Below the pieces are notes generated by a model that was not told the origin of the DNA, searched no databases, and saw nothing but the letters and a program-made list of their open reading frames with translations. This document shows, one piece after another, positions 1 through 6,300 of a DNA stretch of 11,293 nt. This DNA is from Candidatus Scybalocola fimicaballi (GTDB taxonomy: Bacteria; Bacteroidota; Bacteroidia; Bacteroidales; Paludibacteraceae). Where the stretch lies: NCBI GenBank assembly GCA_002317115.1, contig DCIP01000169.1, positions 1 to 11,293 on the forward strand. Reading direction: 5' to 3'. A program made the translations under genes and the position numbers. Position 1 is the stretch's first letter; every line of letters begins with the position of its first letter.

Positions 1-689
1 CAACCTTCATGCAGGTGAAGACAGACGATGGAAAGACAGTGAGTTTTGATGTAGATCATGTTACTGAGGTAGTTTTTGATACTACATCATCCGATCATGA
101 GTATGTAGATCTTGGGTTACCAAGTGGAACACTTTGGGCTACATGTAATATCGGTGCAACTAAACCAGAGGAATTTGGTGACTATTTCGCATGGGGAGAG
201 ACAGAACCAAAGGAGGTTTATGACTATTTGTCATACAAATACGCGACAACAAAAGGACAATTTTTGGAGTCCATAACCAAATATAATATGTTTGAAAATA
301 TTGGGATAATTGATAGCCTTTCTATGCTTTTGCCAGAAGACGATGTCGTTACAGTAAAGTGGGGATTTGACTGGCGAATGCCTACAACTGATGAAATGAA
401 TGAACTCGTAGAAAACTGTGAATACAAATGGATAGAGTTTAATGGAGTATATGGAGCTAAATTCATAGGGAAAAATGGAAAATCGGTTTTTTTTCCTGCT
501 GCTGGTTTTCGTAGAAATATGAATGAGAATTCTGAGCTCATTGAAGGCTATTATTGGTCGTCTTCGATTAGCCTGGAACTAGAAGACAACGCACTACTAT
601 TATATTTTCGAGAATTAGGTATACTATCTAACTTCGACATCGACCGTTGCAAAGGTCTTCCCGTTCGTGCGGTTCGTGCAAAGAAATAG
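1..689 (+). CDS. FISUMP-like secreted/surface protein, 5' end cut off by the window
   Basis: The reading frame is open to the left window edge, and the first in-frame ATG (position 9) falls in the middle of a domain, so the true start with its presumed signal peptide lies outside. The visible part begins with a short segment (VKTDDGKTVSFDVDHVTEVVFD) typical of the N-terminal region of many Bacteroidales secreted proteins. A FISUMP/DUF1566-type domain follows, with the hallmarks YVDLGLPSGTLWATCNIGA, GDYFAWGETEPK, WRMPTTDEMNEL, FPAAGFR, YYWSSS and a terminal GLPVRAVRA. The family is abundant in Bacteroidales and Fibrobacteres, is probably exported, and has no defined enzymatic activity. The gene ends at TAG 687-689 and is followed by its own terminator, so it is transcriptionally separate from the next operon. 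Family assignment is firm; the function is unknown. Confidence 0.85.
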   Translation, partial: TFMQVKTDDGKTVSFDVDHVTEVVFDTTSSDHEYVDLGLPSGTLWATCNIGATKPEEFGDYFAWGETEPKEVYDYLSYKYATTKGQFLESITKYNMFENIGIIDSLSMLLPEDDVVTVKWGFDWRMPTTDEMNELVENCEYKWIEFNGVYGAKFIGKNGKSVFFPAAGFRRNMNENSELIEGYYWSSSISLELEDNALLLYFRELGILSNFDIDRCKGLPVRAVRAKK

Positions 690-743
690 ATATGATAAAG
701 ATTGGCTGGTAGTCTATCCGCTATCATAATATCAATGATTAAT

Positions 744-776
744 AAAGAAGACGCGAATCTTTGCGTCTTCTTTTGT
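744..776 (+). terminator. Rho-independent terminator of the FISUMP-like gene
   Basis: A perfect 11-bp stem (AAAGAAGACGC 744-754 with GCGTCTTCTTT 763-773) and an 8-nt loop are followed by a T-rich run. It lies 55 bp past the stop codon. The right arm plus tail, GCGTCTTCTTTTGT (763-776), recurs exactly at the terminator after hipT (2477-2490). Confidence 0.85.
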
Positions 777-808
777 TTGATAGTCAGTATGATGGATTCT
801 GAAGATTT

Positions 809-955
809 TATCCGATATTTTGAATTTTGTTAGAATATGCGAGTTTGAGTAGAACTGATTATATCCGATCTAATATAAAATTGTTAATTTGAGCAAAAAT
901 ACATCCGATAGGATATAAATTCAAGAAAATATTGTAATTTTGCGTCCGATAGGAT
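809..955 (+). promoter_or_regulatory. Operator array upstream of hipB
   Basis: Two near-identical palindromic sites, ATCCGATAGGAT (903-914) and GTCCGATAGGAT (944-955, core TCCGATAGGA 945-954), sit 41 bp apart, close to four helical turns. Both are followed by ATA-rich sequence. Two further half-sites, TATCCGATA (809-817) and TATCCGATC (862-870), precede them, so TCCGAT recurs at 811, 864, 904 and 945. Known HipB operators of E. coli contain TATCC and GGATA half-sites with a longer spacer; the half-site resemblance is visible here but the spacer is 4 nt. The proximal site lies just downstream of a promoter -7 element and the next one falls near its -33 region, as expected for autorepression. 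HipB binding is inferred. Confidence 0.7.
935..942 (+). promoter_or_regulatory. Candidate -7 element of the hipB promoter
   Basis: TAATTTTG matches the Bacteroidetes -7 consensus TAnnTTTG exactly, 28 bp upstream of the hipB ATG. No clear TTTG stands about 19 nt further upstream, so this is a one-element match. The position between the two strongest operator palindromes supports it. Confidence 0.45.
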
Positions 956-970
956 ATAATTTGATGTTTT

Positions 971-1204
971 ATGACAAAAACACAGCTTTCATCTACAGTA
1001 AAAAAATTACGTAAAGAATATGGTTTTACGCAGGAAGAATTGGCAATGAAGTCAGGCGTGGGGTTAAACTTTATTCGTGATTTGGAGCAGGGAAAACCCA
1101 CTTTGCGTATGGACAAAGTGAATCAGCTACTTGAACTTTTTAATTATTCTTTGGTGGCAGCACCTATAAATACTTTTGATGATGAGACGGGCAAAAATCT
1201 ATAG
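971..1204 (+). CDS. hipB: HipB-like XRE-family antitoxin/repressor
   Basis: A 77-residue protein consisting of a single Cro/C1-type helix-turn-helix domain. Residues about 5-57 carry LSSTVKKLRKEYGFTQEELA, followed by a recognition-helix region KSGVGLNFIRDLEQGK and a closing helix MDKVNQLLELFNYSL. This size and domain are usual for HipB-type antitoxins, which bind their own promoter. The start ATG 971 has no Shine-Dalgarno, as is normal for Bacteroidetes. The stop TAG overlaps the next gene by 26 bp, indicating translational coupling. The upstream palindromes are the obvious operator candidates. In HipBST systems HipB acts mainly as DNA-binding corepressor, while neutralisation falls largely to HipS. 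The role here is inferred from family and operon order. Confidence 0.88.
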   Translation: MTKTQLSSTVKKLRKEYGFTQEELAMKSGVGLNFIRDLEQGKPTLRMDKVNQLLELFNYSLVAAPINTFDDETGKNL

Positions 1205-1514
1205 AAAAGATATATTTGCAGGAATCCTAACAGAAAATGGAGGTGAGTATGTTTTTAGTTACGATGAAAATTATTTGTCATCTCCATACGCTGTTGCTAT
1301 TAGTCTCACATTGCCACTTAGAAAAGAACCATACTTCAGCCCAGTTCTTTTCCCGTTTTTTGATGGATTGATACCTGAAGGTTGGCTTCTCGACGTCGCT
1401 CTACGAAATACAGATATAAGTGTGCTTGATCGTATGTCGTTGCTTTTATTGTGCTGTAAGGATTGTATAGGCAGTGTTAGTGTTGTGTCGGAAAATACAG
1501 AGTCTAATGAATAA
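1179..1514 (+). CDS. hipS: HipS-like antitoxin: stand-alone HipA N-terminal subdomain
   Basis: About 111 residues matching the HipA N-terminal 'couple_hipA' domain: IYRKDIFAGIL at residues 7-17, SLTLPLRKEPY at 42-52, FPFFDGLIPEGWLLDVAL at 58-75 and a final CKDCIGSVSV strand. In classical HipA this domain is fused to the kinase; here it ends at TAA 1512-1514 as a separate protein, as in the tripartite HipBST system of E. coli O127, where HipS is the inhibitor of the kinase. The Trp in PEGWLL (W69) aligns with the region reported to carry a tryptophan inserted in the HipT active site; that alignment is by eye. Starts at ATG 1179 or 1182 are equally good; a TTG at 1176 is less likely. It overlaps hipB by 26 bp and hipT by 8 bp. 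A recent frameshift split of hipA is unlikely because both halves have natural ends. Confidence 0.83.
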   Translation: MMRRAKIYRKDIFAGILTENGGEYVFSYDENYLSSPYAVAISLTLPLRKEPYFSPVLFPFFDGLIPEGWLLDVALRNTDISVLDRMSLLLLCCKDCIGSVSVVSENTESNE

Positions 1515-2445
1515 GTGTTTGTACTGTTATAAAGAATTATACAATGGGGAAAGAGATTTTCATCCTAGTTGTTCTATGAAGTTTTTTGGCGTTAAAGAAC
1601 CGCCTGTCTTAGAATATCGACGTGATGATTTGGATTCACTTGCATCAAAAATTATACAAGCTCAGACTTCATTGACTGGAGTCCAGCCTAAATTGTCTTT
1701 GAATCTTAGCAAACATAATGGTTGCAATAGATTAACAATTGTTGGGTTATGGGGAGATTATATTTTTAAACCTCAAACAGATAGTTATCCGCAGTTGCCA
1801 GAGAATGAAGATTTGACAATGAAATTGGCTGAGGCTTTACGTATTAAAACTGTGCCACACTCTTTGATTAGATTGTCTGATGGAAGTCTTGGATACATTA
1901 CAAGAAGAATAGACAGGTCTGCACAAGGAGTAAAAATTGATATGGAGGATATGTGCCAACTCACGTGCCATCCGACAGAGTATAAATACAAGGGTTCTTC
2001 TGAACAAATAGCCAAAACGATAACTGCATTTAGCGATACTCCTAAACTGGATATTGTCAATTTTATGCAGATATTGTTGTTCTCGTTTGTGACTGGAAAT
2101 AATGATATGCATCTTAAAAATTTTTCGATTTATCGTCCTAAGCATCATTACCAGTTAGCTCCTGCTTATGATCTGTTGAATGTTTCAATTGCTAATCCCA
2201 AGGATGGAGAAGAACTTGCTATTCCTCTTGCTGGGAAGAAATCAAATTTGAAATACAATGATTTTATAAAAGCCTCAACAACGATGGGTATTGATGAAAA
2301 AGTGACTGTTAAGATGATAGAAGCTATGAGAAAAGCAATGCCTATATGGGATAATATTATAAAAGAATCATTTCTTAGTGATGATTTGAAAGAAGCTTAC
2401 ATTTCGTTGATTCGGCATAGATTGGATGTGTTGACCCCAAAATAA
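1507..2445 (+). CDS. hipT: HipT-like serine/threonine kinase toxin (HipA C-terminal fold)
   Basis: A 312-residue kinase core. The start ATG 1507 overlaps the hipS stop (ATGAATAA), which favours it over a GTG at 1474. N-terminal C4-x2-C7 and H19-x2-C22 look like a small zinc knuckle. SLTGVQPKL (55-63) is the Gly-rich loop with S55/T57 in the position of the autophosphorylated Ser-Ile-Ser of HipT. YIFKP (K88) is the likely ATP-binding lysine. RRIDR is at 133-137, EDMCQL at 147-152, the catalytic loop GNNDMHLKNF at 197-206 (D200, N205), and metal-binding D222 in APAYDL. All core kinase motifs are present, so it should be active. HipA/HipT kinases phosphorylate aminoacyl-tRNA synthetases (GltX for HipA, TrpS for HipT); the target here cannot be told from sequence. 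GNNDMHL and PENE resemble HipT more than HipA. Confidence 0.88.
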   Translation: MNKCLYCYKELYNGERDFHPSCSMKFFGVKEPPVLEYRRDDLDSLASKIIQAQTSLTGVQPKLSLNLSKHNGCNRLTIVGLWGDYIFKPQTDSYPQLPENEDLTMKLAEALRIKTVPHSLIRLSDGSLGYITRRIDRSAQGVKIDMEDMCQLTCHPTEYKYKGSSEQIAKTITAFSDTPKLDIVNFMQILLFSFVTGNNDMHLKNFSIYRPKHHYQLAPAYDLLNVSIANPKDGEELAIPLAGKKSNLKYNDFIKASTTMGIDEKVTVKMIEAMRKAMPIWDNIIKESFLSDDLKEAYISLIRHRLDVLTPK

Positions 2446-2490
2446 ACAAAAGAAGACGTGGGAAATATCGTTTCCCGCGTCTTCTTTTGT
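2446..2490 (+). terminator. Rho-independent terminator of the hipBST-like operon
   Basis: It begins directly after the hipT stop codon. A 20-bp stem (2446-2465 with 2471-2490, one G·U pair) closes a 5-nt loop TATCG. The A-rich left arm and T-rich right arm suggest it works in both directions. The arms share AAGAAGACG/CGTCTTCTT with the terminator at 744-776. Confidence 0.9.
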
Positions 2491-2660
2491 AGTTTTGTAT
2501 AATTGCAAAATTCGGTATGTGAATTTAGTTTCCTTCTGAATTTAGGATTCTCAGCGAGTTAAACATATTGTAAAGACGCGTTTCCATTAGACGATATGCT
2601 ATGCTCACGTATCCGTCTGTTTGCGTTTTTCTCTTCAGGTATTTAATCTGTACTTTACTT

Positions 2661-2693
2661 AAAACAAAAAAGGAGAACATTTCTGTTCTCCTT
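2661..2693 (-). terminator. Rho-independent terminator of tRNA-Pro
   Basis: Read on the minus strand, AAGGAGAAC and GTTCTCCTT (2693-2685 and 2678-2670) form a perfect 9-bp stem around AGAAAT, then TTTTTGTTTT. It starts 4 nt after the tRNA discriminator base. Confidence 0.85.
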
Positions 2694-2696
2694 GAG

Positions 2697-2771
2697 TCGA
2701 GATGAAGGGATTCGAACCCCCGACCCTCTGGTCCCAAACCAGATGCGCTAACCGGACTGCGCTACATCTCG
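2697..2771 (-). tRNA. tRNA-Pro (anticodon TGG)
   Basis: The minus strand folds into a canonical 75-nt cloverleaf. The acceptor arms CGAGATG and CATCTCG pair fully and the discriminator is A. The D-stem is GCGC/GCGC, the anticodon arm TCTGG-TTTGGGA-CCAGA gives anticodon TGG (proline), and the T arm carries TTCGAAT with two G·U pairs. CCA is not encoded, as is normal in Bacteroidetes. It has its own promoter and terminator and is not part of a tRNA cluster here. Confidence 0.97.
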
Positions 2772-2808
2772 ATTGCTTTATGAGTGTCTTTGTTTCTCAA
2801 TTGCGATG

Positions 2809-2839
2809 CAAAGGTAGTGCTTATTTTTGTATCTGCAAA
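2809..2839 (-). promoter_or_regulatory. Promoter of tRNA-Pro
   Basis: On the minus strand TTTG (2839-2836), a 19-nt spacer and TACCTTTG (2816-2809) match the Bacteroidetes -33/-7 promoter exactly. It predicts transcription starting about 30 nt upstream of the mature tRNA 5' end. Confidence 0.8.
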
Positions 2840-3180
2840 TCTTTTTGTGATTTTTTTGAAGAAAGTTGTGTTTTTTTTGTCTGTTTTCTGATTTTATGCT
2901 TCTGAAATTTCAAAAATCAGTTTTCTTTTCCATCTGTTGACTGATTTCTATCTTTTTCTCTTATTAAGAAGCAAAGTCTTTCTCTAAAATCTCTGATTAT
3001 CTGTGTTTATATATGCGCTCGCCCTTGCGGGCTCGCGTTGGAGGTTGGGCAAGGACGTTCTGTCCTTTGCAATCCTTATTTTTGGGAGCGTCTATGACAC
3101 TTCTCTTGTGAGCTCTGCGTCTCTGTGGTTAAATCTTTATTTTCGTGTTTTTCAATGTTTTTCGTTAAATTTTATGTTTT
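2840..3180. other. T-rich intergenic stretch without a recognisable gene
   Basis: This gene-free stretch lies between the tRNA promoter and the adhesin promoter. The plus strand is strongly T-rich, with runs of seven and eight T. An inverted repeat pair CTGATTTT/AAAATCAG occurs near 2888-2920. A frame open over 3003-3293 gives a peptide rich in F, S and Y with no domain character, so it is treated as non-coding. A GC-rich hairpin island at 3015-3070 is listed separately. Confidence 0.5.
3015..3070. repeat. GC-rich hairpin island in T-rich DNA (REP-like)
   Basis: Two neighbouring imperfect inverted repeats are present. GCTCGCCC and GGGCTCGC flank a TTGC loop (3017-3036, six of eight pairs; GCTCGC is also a direct repeat). 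GCAAGGAC (3049-3056) pairs with GTCCTTTGC (3062-3070), with one bulged T. Base composition contrasts sharply with the surroundings, suggesting an inserted repetitive element or a structured RNA. Confidence 0.4.
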
Positions 3181-3183
3181 TCT

Positions 3184-3214
3184 CTTGCATTTTCAAATTT
3201 AGTGTTTACTTTTG
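3184..3214 (+). promoter_or_regulatory. Promoter of the giant adhesin gene
   Basis: CTTG (3184-3187), a 19-nt spacer and TACTTTTG (3207-3214) fit the Bacteroidetes promoter; the -7 element is exact and the -33 element matches three of four bases. The predicted leader of roughly 90 nt contains two copies of CGGATTACA (3230-3238 and 3259-3267). Confidence 0.65.
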
Positions 3215-3313
3215 CAACCGTTTTTGTTCCGGATTACATGACAGTGCAAGTTTCGGAGCGGATTACAAACAGTATTTAATTATTTTTTTTTGAATGTAAA
3301 TTTAGTCAGGAAA

Positions 3314-6300
3314 ATGGTGATTAGGTTCATAGTATTTTTTCTATTGATTATTTCGCAGTCTACATTTGCTTATACATGGCAAAATGTCGACGGGGGTGTT
3401 TTTTATATCTGTGGCGATGCTGTGTCTAAACTTCAGATGGATGATCATTCTGATGTTAAGAGTGTTGAATTTCAACAAAATGGGAATAAACTCCCGTCTT
3501 CCTCGTATTCAATTTCGGCTATCTACGCTGGCATGACGATCGACGCTATTATCACACTTAAAGATGGATCCGTCGTGACTGAATCTATTCAGATCAAGGA
3601 TGAACCGAAATGGACGCTCCGTGTCGACGAGGGTAAATCTCAACTTTGTAATGGCAACGATGCCACTTTGAAGGCTGTGGTGCGACAGGGCACACGTAAG
3701 ATTCCAGCTGATTTTTCATGGGTGAAGGATGGTGAGGTGGTCTCAATGGATGAGAATTTCTCAACTCAGGTCTCTGGCCTCTACACGTTGAATGCTACTG
3801 CTTTCGGCTGCACAAAATCAGTGAATGCGTCTGTAATTCCGTCGCCTACACCTTCTATTTCCGGCAATGATGGCCTTTGTCTTGGCGAGTCGCTTACTCT
3901 AATCGCTTCTGATATGGATTCTTACGAGTGGCAGGGTGGCGAGACTTCCAATTCGGCAACGTTTATCGCAAGTGGTAATTATTATGTGGTTGGTACGAAG
4001 ACGATTGGCAAAACTGTTTGCCGAGACACTTTGCATTTTACCATCCACCCTAAAATGAGCGCTAATATAAAGTTTGGTGGAGTCACTGCGTTTTGCCCGG
4101 GTGCAACGGAGACTGAGATTTCCGCTGACCACTATTTGACTGAGTCGCAGATTGAGTCATACGAGTGGAGTCGTGGTGGTGTGACGCTTTCTAATGAAAA
4201 AAGACTTACGGTTACGGAGGAGGGTAGATATCGTGCTCTCGTTAAGACAATTGATGGATGTAAGTCGTTCAGTGAGGTTGTCATCACAACTGTTGATACT
4301 GTGGCCGACGTGGTGATTCCAAACCTTGTGGATGAGATTTGTAGTGGCCACCAAACTGCTTTTTCTGCTGAGGGTCAGGATCTGACTCGTTTTGAATGGT
4401 TTGGATCGGGATTAAGTTTCGGTTCAGGCGACAGCCAATATTCTTTGGCTAAGGCTGGTAATTATAGTGTTGTGGGTTATACCACAAATGGTTGTAAAAG
4501 TAAGGAATTAAAATTCCACATAGATGAAATTCAGAGTCCGTCTATCTTTCTTGAATCGGTTGTTCCTTGTGAAGGGAGTGTCGAGACCATTAGTTGTACT
4601 GTTACTTCGGGCTCTGAATTTTTTTGGATCTCCCCGGATTCTATCAATGGAATCACGTCTAAATCAATAAGTATTTCCCATTCTGGTCAGTACCGTGCAC
4701 AGGTGAAAGATCCTGTGACGGGCTGCATCAGTGAGGCTTACACGGATGTTGAGTTTCTGCCTTATCCGGAGATTTCGTTGAGTGGCGATCTTGCGTTTTG
4801 TAAGAATGATGGTGGTGTTATCCAGGTCGACGTGGATAATCGCTCGAATACTAAATACAACTATTCTTGGATAGACGCTAATGGCAATGTCCTTGATTCG
4901 GATTCTTCAGTGGTTTTGAAAAAGAGTGGTGATTATCAGGTCGTTGTGTCAAACTCTCATAATTGTGAGACTCGTAAGGATTTTTCTGTGCAAGTGAATC
5001 CTGCACCAAAACTTAAAGGCGATACGTTGAAACATCTTTGTGAAAATTCGTTGGTGACGCTTACTATGGAAGGTGCTGACCATTATCAGTGGAGTAAGCA
5101 GGGCAAGAAGTTGGGATCGGATAGTAATAAGTATAAAGCTTCAAGTTCTGGAACGTTTGTTGTCATTGGCACTAATTCCAACGGTTGCAGCGACACGGCG
5201 AGAGTGAAGGTAGAATTGGCAGTCAAACCGGTGATTACTGATGTGATCAAGCCAGCATGTGGTTCGGAGACAGAAGGTATGATTTCACTGTTGACTGATA
5301 AAAAATGCTTTTTCAAGTGGCCCGACGGTTCTGCTGATTCCACTTTCTCTTTCTCTACTGCTGAGGAGTTTACCGTTGTGGTGACAGATAGTGTCTCTGG
5401 TTGCCGCTCTAACCATAAGGTTGAGTCGGTGGTGCGTGAAATTCCCGTCGGAACAATTTATGCGGATAAGTTTGAGACATGTGTTGGTGATAGCTTGACG
5501 CTTAAAGTATCTTTCTCTGCTCAAGATGGTAATGTTAGATATTCGTGGAATTGTTCAGGTGATACGCTGTCTATGATTTCTGTTGGACACGACATATCAC
5601 GTCCAACAGAAATCATCCAGGTGACTGCCACAGATTCCTTTGGCTGCGTAGGCACTGCGTCTGCAGAGGTGAAGTTCCACGAACTACCACATTTTGAAAT
5701 CCAATCCTCTGATGTGGTTTGCAAGGATAGCACTGCTACGCTTACTGCACAGTCTGAGATAGCATTGTCGTATGAATGGAATAATGGCAACGTCGGAAAA
5801 TCCATCGTCGTCGACATGGAGGGAGAATATACATGCACAGCTACGGATGATCATGGCTGTGTGGCGTCGAAATCGAAACATATTGTACTGAATAGTCCTA
5901 AAATTCAAATTTCGGGAAACCCCGAAGTTTGTGTTGACTCTTTATCCTATTTATCAGTGAATGGGGATTGTCAACAGTTTTATTGGGATAATAATGCTGT
6001 TGACACACCATTCTTTTATGCTCCGGCTGGTTTGGCGAAGGTTGTCGGAATTGATAGTTTCGGCTGCAAAGCGTACGCCGAGATGATGATTACTGAGCGT
6101 AAAAGGCCGATGTTGATTGCTCCAGACTCAGTTTCTTTTTGTGAGCGGGAGAGTGTGAATGTTGATTTCTACTCGGGTGATGCTATACGTTTTGAATGGG
6201 ATGGTGTTATGTTGACTGAAAATTCAGTCTCAACAGATATTGAAGGCGATCACATTGTCGTTGGCTATGACGATGCAGGTTGCCCGACTGAAACGAAAAA

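Noticed and set aside
1179..2445. hipS and hipT as one hipA gene broken by a frameshift
   Set aside because: Both halves have natural ends, the short overlap is typical of coupled genes, and the kinase half begins with its own Cys/His motif. The split matches HipBST.
2491..2660. Gene-free stretch between the hipT terminator and tRNA terminator
   Set aside because: No promoter, hairpin or convincing coding frame was found except the weak integrase-like frame reported separately.
2702..2905. Plus-strand frame of 67 codons
   Set aside because: It is the antisense reading of tRNA-Pro and its promoter.
3003..3293. Plus-strand frame of 96 codons before the adhesin
   Set aside because: Translation is rich in F, S and Y without domain features, runs through hairpins and the adhesin promoter, and uses a T-rich non-coding-like composition.
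3290..3313. TTG start 24 bp upstream for the giant protein
   Set aside because: TTG starts are rare in Bacteroidetes, and ATG 3314 already gives a full signal peptide. The extra residues would only add positive charge, so it is not excluded.
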